Shown: piece after piece, positions 13,336 to 20,926 of the stretch | Position numbering within the stretch: position 1 is the stretch's first letter | Layout of the letters: the number at the start of each line of letters is the position of its first letter | DNA from: Spirochaetaceae bacterium | Lineage (GTDB): Bacteria; Spirochaetota; Spirochaetia; Treponematales; Breznakiellaceae | DNA length: 20,926 nucleotides | Direction: 5' to 3' | Assembly: GCA_031265635.1 (NCBI GenBank) | Contig: JAISCK010000115.1 | Location: 1-20,926 of the forward strand | Position numbers and translations under genes: made by a program | The notes under the pieces: generated by a model | Seen by the model: only the letters and a program-made list of their open reading frames with translations | What the model was told of the DNA's origin: nothing | Database searches by the model: none

Positions 13336-13524
13336 CTGAAATTTTGAGGATTTCAGTTGTCAGAGGAAAAATTTCTCGTGAAATTTTTAAAATTTCATCT
13401 GAAATTTCGAGAATTTCAGTTGTCGGGATAAAAATTTCATCTGAAATTTCAGGAATTTCAGATGTCGAAGGAAAAATTTCTTCTGAAATTTTGAGGATTT
13501 CAGTTGTCAGGATAAAAATTTCAG
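13336..13524 (-). repeat. 42-nt tandem repeat array (TGAAATTTC type)
   Basis: Four 42-nt units start at 13336, 13399, 13441 and 13483, plus a 21-nt half unit at 13378-13398. Each unit contains CTGAAAT...ATTTCAG, a 7-8-bp inverted repeat, and AAAAATTTC. Because 21 is a multiple of 3, frames stay open; on the minus strand (ORF 13238-13552, TTG start) it reads as heptads such as EIFPSTS, EIPEISD, EIFIPTT, EILEISD. Whether it is translated is unknown. It sits just upstream of the 12624-13295 gene and may form part of its leader. Confidence 0.8.
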
Positions 13525-13548
13525 ACGCAATTCCGGGAACCGCTCCGG

Positions 13549-13737
<189 letters not shown>

Positions 13738-13744
<7 letters not shown>

Positions 13745-13766
13745 CACGCGAGGGAACAGACCGCAA
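13738..13766 (-). promoter_or_regulatory. Promoter upstream of the TC-tract ORF
   Basis: Minus strand: TTGCGG (13766-13761), 17-nt spacer, TATACT (13743-13738), then 6 nt to GTG. It could serve the TC-tract ORF or, with a leader of about 440 nt containing the microsatellite and repeat array, the 12624-13295 gene. Confidence 0.5.
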
Positions 13767-13796
13767 GCTGCTTCTTAAACTTTTTCTCATGTAATT

Positions 13797-13811
13797 GACC
13801 GCGTGGCGGTC
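13797..13811. repeat. Short hairpin repeated at 12489
   Basis: GACCGC-GTG-GCGGTC is preceded by CATGTAATT. The same stem with loop GCA and a CATGTAATTGAATT flank occurs at 12475-12503. They bracket the minus-strand block between the lipoprotein and epmA. The rest of 13745-13839 shows no gene. Confidence 0.55.
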
Positions 13812-13839
13812 TTCCTTGCGGCTTTGCGGTAAAGCTCTT

Positions 13840-14832
13840 TCACATGGGAAAAGGCAGAACGCTGTCTATGACGGATTTTCCTTCCAGGACCATGATGAGC
13901 CTGTCCATGCCCAGGGCGCTTCCTGAACAGCGGGGGAAGGGGCGCGCCTCTCCGTCCGGTCCTGTCCGGGGCAGGAAAATTTTCCAGTAGTCATGGTCTA
14001 TGTCGTGGGGGACCAGGGCGTTTTTTGTTTTAAGAGCGCCTTCCCTTTCAAAATAGGTCCTGACTTCTTCGGGGTCTGTTTCTTCCGAATAACAGTTGGC
14101 AAGTTCCACGCCGTTCACGTAGAGTTCCCAGCGTTCAACAACGTTGCCTTCCTTTTTCTTTTTCGCCAGGCAGGGAACAAAGGCAGGGTAGTCCATAAGG
14201 ACCACGGGTTTTTCTTTGGGCAGGCGGGGTTCTACCTGGTGTATGAAGATAAGATTGAACAGGGTCTCCATGCTGAGTTCAGGGCCCGCCGTTATGCCAA
14301 GCCTTTGCGCTTCGGCGGCAAGCGCTTCCCTGCTTTCGGCCTCCATGAGGCTGAAGCCCGCCCAGCGCCTGAACGCCTCGTCCATGGACACGCGGAGAAA
14401 GGGCGGGCGCAGCGCCTCCTGGGCGGGGTCCCTGTCAAGGAGAAAATCAAAAAGCTCTTCGGTAAGGGCAAGGGATTCAAGGTAACCGGCGTTCATCGTA
14501 TAGTATTCCAGCATGGTGAATTCGGGGCTGTGCAGGTGTCCCGATGATTCGCCGTTTCTGAAACAGCGGCATATCTGGTAGATATTGCGCCGGTGGGCGG
14601 CGATGAGTTTTTTCATCCAGAGTTCGGGCGAAGGGATGAGCCAGTAGTCCCGGCTCTCCCGCGCGCTTCCCTCGGGGGCGAGGCGGCGGGTCCCGAAGAG
14701 TTCAAGGCAGGTTTCGGGTATGAGGCGCGGGGCAAGGAGGGGGGTGTCGGTTTCGAGATAAGCCCTTTCGTCAAAAAAAGCGCGGGTCCCCTGTATGACG
14801 CGGGCCCTCTTTTCCAGCGTTTCAATATCCAT
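13840..14832 (-). CDS. epmA: EF-P--(R)-beta-lysine ligase (EpmA/PoxA/GenX type)
   Basis: EpmA attaches beta-lysine to a lysine of elongation factor P, which helps the ribosome pass polyproline stretches. The 330 residues form only the catalytic core of class II lysyl-tRNA synthetase, without the anticodon-binding domain. Motif 1 lies near residues 20-40 (ERAYLETDTPLLAPRLIPET), motif 2 holds CRCFRNGESSGHLHSPEFTM at about 88-107, and motif 3 is GSALGMDRLIMVLEG near 304-318. The GLELANCYSEE-type block (VNGVELANCYSEETDPEE) that binds lysine is present. Its ATG overlaps the murD stop by one base (TGATG), so it is translationally coupled to murD. A full lysS is excluded by length. A partner EpmB and EF-P should lie elsewhere. 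Confidence 0.93.
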   Translation of the reverse strand: MDIETLEKRARVIQGTRAFFDERAYLETDTPLLAPRLIPETCLELFGTRRLAPEGSARESRDYWLIPSPELWMKKLIAAHRRNIYQICRCFRNGESSGHLHSPEFTMLEYYTMNAGYLESLALTEELFDFLLDRDPAQEALRPPFLRVSMDEAFRRWAGFSLMEAESREALAAEAQRLGITAGPELSMETLFNLIFIHQVEPRLPKEKPVVLMDYPAFVPCLAKKKKEGNVVERWELYVNGVELANCYSEETDPEEVRTYFEREGALKTKNALVPHDIDHDYWKIFLPRTGPDGEARPFPRCSGSALGMDRLIMVLEGKSVIDSVLPFPM

Positions 14833-16283
14833 CAGAATGCCCCGCGTTCCCGTCCTGTTTTTGCCGGGGAACCGGTTAGGCGCAAGACCGCTTCCTTAAA
14901 ACGGCGGCCCCGGTCAAATTCGTTGAGGAACATGCCGAAGGACGTGCAGCCCGGGCAGAGAGCCACGACGCCTTTTCCGTTTGCCGCGTCTATGGCCCTG
15001 AGTACCGCCGTATCAAGGTCGTCATAGGGGCCCTGGAACGGAATGCCCCTTTCTTTAAGGAGCGGCGAAAGTTTAAGGCTTCCGGTTCCGGCAAGGAGTA
15101 TTATTGCCTTTGTTTTTGAAGCGGCCCTGACCAGGGGGCCGTAGTCAAGGCCCTTGTCGTTGCCTCCCGCCAGCAGCACCGGAGGGCTGTCAAAGGCTTC
15201 TATCCCCGCGGCGGCGGCTTCGGGAATGGTGGCGGCGCTGTCATTGTAAAAGCGCACGCCGTCCTTCTCGCAAAAGAACTCAAGGCGGTGTTCTATACCT
15301 CGGAACTGTCCCAGGCAGTGGCAAATAGCGTCAGGCGCTAAACCCAGATCAAGGAGGGCAAGGCCCGCCGCGAGGAGGTTCTTTTTCTGGTGCCTGCCGG
15401 GAATAAGGAGTTTGGCGGGAACCAGTTCCGCGACCTGCCCGTCAATCCTGACAAGGCCGGGCCCGCCGGGTCCGTCGAGCCAGGCCCCGGCAGCGTCTTC
15501 GGGAAGCGGCCCGGAGGCATAGACCAGGGGCCTCGCCCTGGTTTCGGCAAGAAAAACGCTCCCCCACGTGTCGTCTCCGGCCACGGTACAATCCCCGCTG
15601 TCCTGGCCCCGGTAGATGATTTTTTTGTCGTTTACATAGGCGTCCATGATTCCGTAGCGGTCAAGGTGGTCGGGTATGATGGCGGTAAGCAGGGCCGCGC
15701 GGGGTTTGAGCAGCGCCTCCCCGCTTCCTTCCCTTTTTCGCCCGGCCAGGTCGCCGAGCTGCCAGCTTGAAAGTTCCAGAACCACGTCGTCGCCGGGTCT
15801 TGCTTCATCAAGAAAACTTAAGGGTGAGACCGCTATATTGCCACCCAGAAAACTCCGCTGTTCCGGCCCTTCCAGGGTTTTCTGGACCCAGTGCATGGCC
15901 GCGGCGGTACTGGACTTGCCCTTGGAACCGGTAACCGCGCTGAGCCGCGCCGGGGAAGCCGCGAGAAACAGGGAAATATCGGTTTCGATTCGTTTCGCGC
16001 AGACAAGATAGGGCGAGAGCGGGGGCACGCCGGGATTTTTAACCACCATATCGGCGTTTCTGAAATCTTCCATCTCGTGACGGCCCAGGACATAGCGTAT
16101 ACCCTTCAATCCTTCAAGTTCTTTAATTGAAGGGGCAAGAACTTTTTCGTCCCTGAGATCGGTTACGGTAAGTTCCGCTCCCCGGCGGGCAAGATAGCGC
16201 GCGGATTCAAGCCCGCCGCCGTTAAGGCCCAGACCCATAATCACCGCTTTCATGCCCGCGTACCGAAAGGAAACTTCCGCCAT
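14832..16283 (-). CDS. murD: UDP-N-acetylmuramoyl-L-alanine--D-glutamate ligase
   Basis: MurD adds D-glutamate to UDP-MurNAc-L-Ala in cytoplasmic peptidoglycan synthesis. The 483 residues have the N-terminal Rossmann-like domain (KAVIMGLGLNGGG at 12-24, then VVKNPGVPPLSP), the ATP-binding loop TGSKGKSSTAAAM at 118-130, the central ligase domain with LLTAIIPDHLDRYG, and a C-terminal domain with FYNDSAATIPEAAAAGIEAF, GGNDKGLDYGPL and CPGCTSFGMFLNEFDRG. These last blocks are the usual MurD signatures (the family reads ND SKATNP; here NDSAATIP). AGGGGAGAG precedes the ATG, so the first Met is used rather than Met11. It heads a two-gene unit with epmA and diverges from the FecR-domain gene. Confidence 0.96.
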   Translation of the reverse strand: MAEVSFRYAGMKAVIMGLGLNGGGLESARYLARRGAELTVTDLRDEKVLAPSIKELEGLKGIRYVLGRHEMEDFRNADMVVKNPGVPPLSPYLVCAKRIETDISLFLAASPARLSAVTGSKGKSSTAAAMHWVQKTLEGPEQRSFLGGNIAVSPLSFLDEARPGDDVVLELSSWQLGDLAGRKREGSGEALLKPRAALLTAIIPDHLDRYGIMDAYVNDKKIIYRGQDSGDCTVAGDDTWGSVFLAETRARPLVYASGPLPEDAAGAWLDGPGGPGLVRIDGQVAELVPAKLLIPGRHQKKNLLAAGLALLDLGLAPDAICHCLGQFRGIEHRLEFFCEKDGVRFYNDSAATIPEAAAAGIEAFDSPPVLLAGGNDKGLDYGPLVRAASKTKAIILLAGTGSLKLSPLLKERGIPFQGPYDDLDTAVLRAIDAANGKGVVALCPGCTSFGMFLNEFDRGRRFKEAVLRLTGSPAKTGRERGAF

Positions 16284-16328
16284 GCTCTCCCCTGTACGGA
16301 AGGCGGCCGGATAATCCTGGTTTCCGCC

Positions 16329-16358
16329 TTGCCGGTTTCAGATAGTTCATAGTATAGT
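16329..16358 (+). promoter_or_regulatory. Promoter of the FecR-domain gene (leaderless spacing)
   Basis: TTGCCG (16329-16334), 18-nt spacer, TATAGT (16353-16358), then 7 nt to the ATG at 16366. The expected transcript start coincides with the start codon, and no Shine-Dalgarno exists. Confidence 0.6.
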
Positions 16359-16365
16359 AGATAGT

Positions 16366-17355
16366 ATGAAAAAGAAAAGTACGGCGGGCCTTGTTGTTTT
16401 TTTCCTTGCCCTCCTGTTCGGGCAGCCCGGCTTTGCCCAGGAAAACGGCCCCATACAGATTATTGACGCCAAAGGTTCAGACTTTATTATCCTTACCCAG
16501 GGCAGGCGCGTTGTGTACGGCGCCGGACAGTTCCGGGAGACGGCGGTATACCTCAACGCCGGAGATATGCTCCAGACAGGCCCCGGAAGTTTTGCCGAAT
16601 TGCGGTTTTCAGGCGGCGCTCTCCTCAAGGCGGCTGAAAATTCCTCGCTCCTGGTTGGCGAGGGAGGGGTAGAAACGGCGATAAGGCTTTTTTACGGCAG
16701 GCTGCGTTTCAGGACCGCGCCGGGCCAGGGCTTCGCCGTAAGCGCCGCTTCCCAAAGCGTGGAACTTGATTCAGGCGATGCGGCGGCGGACTATACGCTC
16801 CATCCGGGAAGCGCCTCGGCAAAACCCTTCCTGATGGTTTCGGTGTTCGGGGGAAACGCCCGCATCCGCGCCGGGGAACAGTCTCCGTTTCATGAACTGG
16901 CCGCTTTTGAAAGGCTCGGCCTTGAGGAAACGTCTTCCTTTGCCTGGGCTGAAAGGGGCATTGTCGATGACGAAACCCTGGCGTATTGGAACGCCCATAA
17001 TTTTTTGAACGGCCCTCCCCTGGTCCGGCCGGGGACCGTAGTGGCCGGGCCGGATAGTGAAGAGTCAAGGCAGATTCCTTTTACCCTGCCCGATACTTCG
17101 GTGTTCAGGCGGGCCAACAGAACGAAGAATGTCATGATAGTCACGGGCATTGTGTTTTCCCTTGCCGGTCTGGGCCTCAACGGCGCGGGGTTCTGTCATC
17201 TTGAGTGGGAGAACTACGATACGGCCCGTATGTTCCTGATCTCGGGCGCGGCGGTCTCTGGCTTTGGCATACTCAGCCTCTTCGGCGCCCTGATGGTAAA
17301 TCCGCCTTCCGACGCCGCGCTTAACGCCGCCAATGCCCCGGCGGTCCGGCCCTGA
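16366..17355 (+). CDS. FecR-domain protein with signal peptide and two C-terminal membrane helices
   Basis: The 329-residue product has a Sec signal peptide (MKKKSTAGLVVFFLALLFG, cleavage probably after PGFA at 24). Residues about 30-170 form a FecR-like beta domain: VYLNAGDMLQTGPGSFAELR, GGALLKAAENSSLL, RLFYGRLRFRT and VSVFGGNARI are the typical phrases of this family, known from anti-sigma FecR proteins but here without a sigma-factor-binding N-terminus. Two hydrophobic helices lie at about 255-277 and 288-311. The protein probably sits in the inner membrane with its FecR domain in the periplasm. FecR modules in spirochaetes often act in sensing or envelope assembly; the exact role is unknown. 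It begins at leaderless distance from its promoter and is followed 18 nt later by the DUF2804 gene. Confidence 0.8.
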   Translation: MKKKSTAGLVVFFLALLFGQPGFAQENGPIQIIDAKGSDFIILTQGRRVVYGAGQFRETAVYLNAGDMLQTGPGSFAELRFSGGALLKAAENSSLLVGEGGVETAIRLFYGRLRFRTAPGQGFAVSAASQSVELDSGDAAADYTLHPGSASAKPFLMVSVFGGNARIRAGEQSPFHELAAFERLGLEETSSFAWAERGIVDDETLAYWNAHNFLNGPPLVRPGTVVAGPDSEESRQIPFTLPDTSVFRRANRTKNVMIVTGIVFSLAGLGLNGAGFCHLEWENYDTARMFLISGAAVSGFGILSLFGALMVNPPSDAALNAANAPAVRP

Positions 17356-17373
17356 TGATCCGGTAAAGCGGCG

Positions 17374-18396
17374 ATGGCCCTTATAGAAACCGAAGTTTCC
17401 GCTCTGGACGAATACGGCTATCCCCGCAATTTCGGCTGGGCAAAACGCCCCCTGTTTCAATATAACCATACACAGGTCGAAGCGCCGGGCAGGAGGATAT
17501 ACGGGTCGGACCGGTATATAATTTTTTCGCCCCAGCATCTCATTCACAGCGAAATTTTTGACGGCGGTCTCATGGGCTTTGCGGCGCTTACCGTTATTTC
17601 CTTCAGGAACAAAACCCGCAGTTCCCTTTCCGTGATAAGCCCCCTTCCCCTGGGGAGCTTCGGCCTTCCTGATTCAAGCGAATCAGGTTCAATCAAATTG
17701 CGGCGCGGCAGATTTGCCCTTGACTTTGCCGCCATGGCAGGCGGGGCCCGCATACTCAAGGCGGATATTCCCCGGTTCAGCCATAACAGGGGTCTCAGGG
17801 GCGTCGTGGTGCTTACCCCGCCTGAGGACGGCGAGTCCATAGTTACCAATCTTCCCTGGCGGGGAGAAAAGAGCGCCTTCCAGTATACCCGGCGGTCTCC
17901 CTGGTACGTCGCCGAGGGTGTCATGCAGTTTGCCGGGCATGAACTGGTTTTTACCAAGGGAAGCGCCTGGGGCATCTTTGACTGGAACCGGGGGGTAAGG
18001 CCCCGGCGGGACGTGCGTTTCTGGGCAGCGGGCTCGGGACTTGCCGGGGAGCGGCATATAAGTTTCAGCGTCGGCTATGGATCGGCGGACAACAGCTTTG
18101 CCACGGAGAACGCTTTTTTTGTGGACGGAAAACTCCACAAGCTCGACCAGGTTACTTTTCAGATTAATCCGGCCTATTGGCTTGACAAGTGGCATTTTAC
18201 CAGCAATGACGGAAGGCTCAAGATGGAATTTACCCCTGTCATGGAGCGTTCCGTGCGGCATCAGTTTTTCTTTCATACCCACCGCCGCCGTCAGGTCTTT
18301 GGCGATTTTTCGGGAACCATTACCCTTGACAGCGGGGAAGAAATCTCCTTCCGTAACATCGCGGGCATGGGAGAGAGAAAAAAAACCCGGTTCTAG
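17374..18396 (+). CDS. DUF2804 family protein
   Basis: DUF2804 proteins are widespread and of unknown biochemical role. The 340 residues match the family in order: an opening ALIETEVSALDEYGYPRNFG with WAKRPLFQYN, an aromatic block SDRYIIFSPQ, VTNLPWRGEKSAFQYT, WGIFDWNRGVRPRRDVRFWA at about 199-218 and ENAFFVDGKLHKLDQVTF at 245-262. The pattern suggests a lipocalin-like or hydroxysteroid-dehydrogenase-unlike beta-barrel that binds a small molecule; this is conjecture. No signal peptide is present. It starts 18 nt after the FecR gene with a poor Shine-Dalgarno (GGTAAAG), so it is probably co-transcribed. It converges with murE over a 61-nt gap with no clear terminator. Confidence 0.88.
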   Translation: MALIETEVSALDEYGYPRNFGWAKRPLFQYNHTQVEAPGRRIYGSDRYIIFSPQHLIHSEIFDGGLMGFAALTVISFRNKTRSSLSVISPLPLGSFGLPDSSESGSIKLRRGRFALDFAAMAGGARILKADIPRFSHNRGLRGVVVLTPPEDGESIVTNLPWRGEKSAFQYTRRSPWYVAEGVMQFAGHELVFTKGSAWGIFDWNRGVRPRRDVRFWAAGSGLAGERHISFSVGYGSADNSFATENAFFVDGKLHKLDQVTFQINPAYWLDKWHFTSNDGRLKMEFTPVMERSVRHQFFFHTHRRRQVFGDFSGTITLDSGEEISFRNIAGMGERKKTRF

Positions 18397-18457
18397 GTTT
18401 GATTCGCTGCGAAGGGTCCATACCCCGGCCCCTTATCCCTCGATCTGTCCTTTTTTG

Positions 18458-20023
18458 TTATGCGTCATAACCCATTTCGGAAAGGGCTTTTTCCGCTTCG
18501 GTGATTTCGTCGTAGGGCATTACATAACCGGCATAGATGATGGAATTTTCGTGGCCCTTTCCGAGCAGCAGCGCCAGGTCGCCGGGCCCGGCGAGGCTGA
18601 AAGCCTTTCTGATTGCTTCGCCCCGGCAGGGGATGAGAAAGAGGTCTTCGTTTCTTTTTTTCCCTGCGCAGCCTGAGGCGATTTCCTTTAGTATATCCAT
18701 GGGGACTTCGCCCCGGGGGTCCTCGTCGGTGAGGACTACCACGTCGGAATACGCGGCGGCAATGCGGCCCTGGACGCCGCGCTTTCCGGTGTCCCGCTCT
18801 CCGGCCGAACCGAAGACGCTGATGATTTTTTTCCCCCTGGTCCTGTATTCTTCGCTGAGAGGCGGGAATATGGTCTCAAAGGAAGAAGGCGTATGGGCAT
18901 AGTCAACCAGCACGGTAAAATCCTGCCCCCGGAAGACCTTTGTCATTCTTCCCCGCACGGGTTTTAACAGGGGAACAAGGGGAACAAAATCCCTTACCGG
19001 GAGATCCAAAAGGCCCGACACGACAAGGAGGCCGGCAAGCACATTGGCGCAGTTAAAAGCGCCGGGGAGCCTGTCGTTAAGCGCAATAATTTCCCCGCCT
19101 GGCTGTACCCTGACGCGGTAGCTGCTGCCTTCTGAACCGCTCTCAAGGCCAAGGACCGAAAGATCCGCGGCGGCGCCGTTTTTGCTGTACGAAAAGATTT
19201 TTTGTTTTGTGGCGCCGGCAAAAAAGGAAGCGCTCTTGTCATCGGCATTGATGACGCCGAAAGGCGCCAGCCCTGAGAAGAGGCCGCGCTTTGAACCCTT
19301 CCATATATCAAGGGCGCGGAAAAGATTTGCCTTGTCGTCGCGGTACTGTTCCCAGGTTCCGTGGAATTCAAGGTGCTCATGGGTAACATTGGTCATCACC
19401 GCGGCGTCAAAGGCAGCGTCGCCCAAGCGGTTGGTTTTTGGCGAGAGGCCGTGGGAACTTGCCTCAAGGACAGCGTATTCAAGCCCGTTACGGAGCATGG
19501 CGTCAAGATGGCCGTGGACCGCCGTTGCTTCCGGGGTGGTCTGGTGTTCCGGGTTGGCGGTCTCTCCGCCGCCAGAGTCGTACTGCACGGTAGAAACAAA
19601 GCCCGCCTTTTTTCCCGCGAGAGTTAAAAGCTGGTAAATAAGGTAAACCGTGGTACTCTTGCCTTCGGTTCCCGTTACCCCGGCGACAAGCAGACGCCGC
19701 GACGGGCTTCCGTAAAAGGCGTCGGCAACAGGGGACATGGCAAAACGGGAATCCTTCACCCTGATGAAAACAGCGCCGCTGTCATAGCGCGGAAGTTCCG
19801 CCCGGTGAACCACCGCCAAAGCTCCCCTGGCTATGGCGTCGCTGATAAAGGCATGGCCGTCGGCATGGAGGCCGTCAAGGGCAAAGTAAAGGTTCCCCTT
19901 TTTTATCCCGCGGGAATCATATTCAAGGCCGGTGATACAGGGATCGGCGTTTCCGCGCCTTTCGATAAAACCCGCCCGCCCCTCCGTGTCCGCGGTAAAA
20001 AATTCAGATAAGCGGCGTTCCAT
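18458..20023 (-). CDS. murE: UDP-N-acetylmuramoyl-tripeptide synthetase MurE
   Basis: MurE adds the third amino acid of the peptidoglycan stem. The 521 residues contain the N-terminal domain (SRGIKKGNLYFALDG near 37-51), the ATP loop GTEGKSTT at 118-125, EHQTTPEA, EASSHGL, TNVTHEHLEFHGTWEQYRDD with the carbamylated lysine at K231, DYAHTPSSFE and GSAGERDTGKR. The specificity motif is EDPR at 434-437, between DNPR (meso-DAP enzymes) and DDPN (lysine enzymes). Several treponemes carry ornithine at this position in the peptide, so an ornithine-preferring enzyme is possible. A TATACT lies 6 nt before the ATG and there is no Shine-Dalgarno. It diverges from queD. Confidence 0.96.
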   Translation of the reverse strand: MERRLSEFFTADTEGRAGFIERRGNADPCITGLEYDSRGIKKGNLYFALDGLHADGHAFISDAIARGALAVVHRAELPRYDSGAVFIRVKDSRFAMSPVADAFYGSPSRRLLVAGVTGTEGKSTTVYLIYQLLTLAGKKAGFVSTVQYDSGGGETANPEHQTTPEATAVHGHLDAMLRNGLEYAVLEASSHGLSPKTNRLGDAAFDAAVMTNVTHEHLEFHGTWEQYRDDKANLFRALDIWKGSKRGLFSGLAPFGVINADDKSASFFAGATKQKIFSYSKNGAAADLSVLGLESGSEGSSYRVRVQPGGEIIALNDRLPGAFNCANVLAGLLVVSGLLDLPVRDFVPLVPLLKPVRGRMTKVFRGQDFTVLVDYAHTPSSFETIFPPLSEEYRTRGKKIISVFGSAGERDTGKRGVQGRIAAAYSDVVVLTDEDPRGEVPMDILKEIASGCAGKKRNEDLFLIPCRGEAIRKAFSLAGPGDLALLLGKGHENSIIYAGYVMPYDEITEAEKALSEMGYDA

Positions 20024-20029
20024 AATCAG

Positions 20030-20035
20030 AGTATA
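20030..20035 (-). promoter_or_regulatory. -10 box of murE at leaderless distance
   Basis: Minus strand TATACT, ending 6 nt before the murE ATG. The -35 region (TGTCCG at 17 nt) is poor, so the match rests on the -10 box and its spacing. Confidence 0.45.
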
Positions 20036-20077
20036 GCGCGTTTTCTGTTTTGCGGACAGGTAGGGTATTGCTTCATA

Positions 20078-20106
20078 TTGAAAATTTCAGCTAAAGCCTT
20101 TATACT
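20078..20106 (+). promoter_or_regulatory. Promoter of queD (near-leaderless)
   Basis: TTGAAA (20078-20083), 17-nt spacer, TATACT (20101-20106), then 10 nt to the ATG at 20117. It predicts a leader of about 3-5 nt. It also shows that an in-frame TTG at 20078 is part of the promoter, not the start. Confidence 0.7.
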
Positions 20107-20116
20107 TTTCCGTAAA

Positions 20117-20494
20117 ATGTATACGTTGCGTGTCGAGGCGGATTTCGCGGCCGCCCATTATTTGAGCCACTACCACGGCAAATGTGAAAAGCTCCACGGC
20201 CATAACTACCGGGTACGGCTCTTTCTCAAAGGCAGTATCCTGGACTCAGGGGGCATGCTTGCCGACTTTGGCCAGGTCAAGGATCTTTTGCGGGACGTGC
20301 TTGCGGTTCTTGACCACGGGAGCCTTAACGATATTGAAAGTTTCAAAAACGATCCCAGCGCGGAACGTATCGCCCGGTATATATTTGATGAAGTTCTTGC
20401 GCGCTTTCCCCCGGAGGGCCTTGATCCTGATCTTCTTTACGCGGTGGAGGTCTTTGAGACGCCCCGCAATATGGCCCGTTACACCAGGGACTAA
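20117..20494 (+). CDS. queD: 6-carboxy-5,6,7,8-tetrahydropterin synthase (QueD/PTPS family)
   Basis: QueD converts 7,8-dihydroneopterin triphosphate to 6-carboxytetrahydropterin, early in queuosine synthesis. From the ATG at 20117 it has 125 residues, the family length. Zinc is bound by His14 (ADFAAAHYL), His27 and His29 (KLHGHNY), with the catalytic Cys23 in GKCEKLHGH; the DHGSLNDIE block and the end VEVFETPRNMARY supply the catalytic His/Asp and the pterin-anchoring Glu. An upstream in-frame TTG at 20078 is the -35 box and is rejected as a start. It runs divergently from murE and its last 4 nt overlap the AMMECR1 gene tail to tail. A related role in folate or biopterin is possible; other queuosine genes are not in the window. 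Confidence 0.92.
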   Translation: MYTLRVEADFAAAHYLSHYHGKCEKLHGHNYRVRLFLKGSILDSGGMLADFGQVKDLLRDVLAVLDHGSLNDIESFKNDPSAERIARYIFDEVLARFPPEGLDPDLLYAVEVFETPRNMARYTRD

Positions 20495-20926
20495 TCCTCT
20501 TCTTCGCCGAATACTAGGGCGGTAAAGGTATAGAGCCTTGCCCCCTTCGCCCTGTACGAATCAGGCGGAAGCCCCGCTTTGACGCAGATATAGTCAAGAA
20601 AAGCCTGCCTGTCCCAGCCCTGTTCCACAGGAACCTGGGGGAGTAGAACGCCGGAACGGCCCTGGTATACGAGGTAGAGCCCGTGAAGGCCGACCCGCAC
20701 TGTTTCCGGGTCAGGACATTCCGCCAGGGGAGAGAGGACCGATATTTCGATGCCGCACGCTTCCAGTTCCCTGCTTCCAAGCGGAGGAAAGCGGGGATCG
20801 CCCAGGGCAGCCTCAACAGCCAGTTCGCGGACCGTCTCAATGAGCGGCGCGGGGGAACTCATTCTGCCTATGCAGCCCCGCAGCCGCGTTCCCCTGCGGA
20901 GGGTAACAAAGGCCCCGCAGGGCGCG
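20491..20926 (-). CDS. AMMECR1-domain protein (start beyond right edge)
   Basis: About 144 residues are visible and the frame stays open to the right edge. The region before the internal ATG at 20862 reads GAFVTLRRGTRLRGCIGRM, the signature block of the AMMECR1 domain (usual LRGCIG), so the ATG at 20862 is not the start. Further motifs are AALGDPRFPPL, the helix-strand EISVLSPLAE, GLYLVYQGRSGVLLPQVPVE and QGWDRQAFLDYICVKAGLPP. The C-terminus ends FGEEED. Members are conserved across all domains of life and often sit near MEMO-type or radical-SAM genes; the biochemical function is unsettled. Its stop overlaps that of queD on the other strand by 4 nt. Confidence 0.9.
   Translation of the reverse strand, partial: APCGAFVTLRRGTRLRGCIGRMSSPAPLIETVRELAVEAALGDPRFPPLGSRELEACGIEISVLSPLAECPDPETVRVGLHGLYLVYQGRSGVLLPQVPVEQGWDRQAFLDYICVKAGLPPDSYRAKGARLYTFTALVFGEEED

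Noticed and set aside
13336..13524. CRISPR array
   Set aside because: The 42-nt units are contiguous without unique spacers, and no cas genes are present.
13840..14832. Lysyl-tRNA synthetase
   Set aside because: No N-terminal anticodon-binding domain; the length and motifs fit EpmA.
20078..20116. TTG start for queD 13 codons upstream
   Set aside because: The TTG is part of the -35 box, and the ATG at 20117 gives the family length.

Overview
The window looks like a chromosomal segment of a spirochaete, probably a Treponema-type organism of the termite-gut kind. The signs are the relaxed (non-LAGC) lipobox, the gene sets ispE-spoVG-tRNA-Gln-rplY-tilS and obgE-nadD/yqeK-LCP-rsfS, a tandem-repeat surface lipoprotein with a beta-helix, and an EpmA-type lysyl ligase. 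The species is inferred from style and gene order; I could not search a database. The core genes are GC-rich. The toxin-antitoxin islands, above all brnTA, are clearly more AT-rich.

Layout. (1) 1-2762, minus strand: ispE, spoVG, tRNA-Gln(UUG), rplY and tilS (cut by the left edge). They read toward the left edge from a good promoter just before ispE, and several stem-loops lie between spoVG and the tRNA. (2) 2846-3230, plus strand: an extremely acidic 94-residue protein with its own consensus promoter, overlapping rsfS tail to tail. (3) 3209-7004, minus strand: a tight operon of obgE, a fused nadD-yqeK, an LCP (LytR/CpsA/Psr) gene and rsfS, whose junctions all overlap. (4) 7023-9332, an accessory region: brnTA (minus); two tandem antitoxin-like paralogues and a remnant of a third (plus); a RelB/DinJ-like antitoxin with a YoeB toxin (plus). 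Two GC-rich structured modules of the same architecture sit on either side of the plus-strand block. (5) 9353-13811, minus strand: a 1022-residue lipoprotein mosaic, a run of five perfect hairpins, an unrecognised 223-residue protein, a 42-nt tandem-repeat array and a 47-nt GA/TC microsatellite that may switch reading frames. (6) 13840-16283, minus: murD then epmA. (7) 16329-18396, plus: a FecR-domain membrane protein and a DUF2804 protein. (8) 18458-20926: murE (minus), queD (plus) and an AMMECR1-domain protein (minus, cut by the right edge).

How they work together. The core genes serve peptidoglycan precursors (murD, murE), isoprenoids (ispE), ribosome assembly and translation (obgE, rsfS, rplY, epmA, tilS, tRNA-Gln, queD) and NAD synthesis (nadD). 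The most interesting signals are (a) repeated promoter placement that puts a -10 box only 6-12 nt before the start codon with no usable Shine-Dalgarno, suggesting leaderless mRNAs at many genes; (b) the microsatellite locus, where losing one TC unit would join a leaderless hydrophobic ORF to a heptad-repeat ORF; and (c) the pair of structurally matching modules flanking the toxin-antitoxin block. All three rest on reading by eye.
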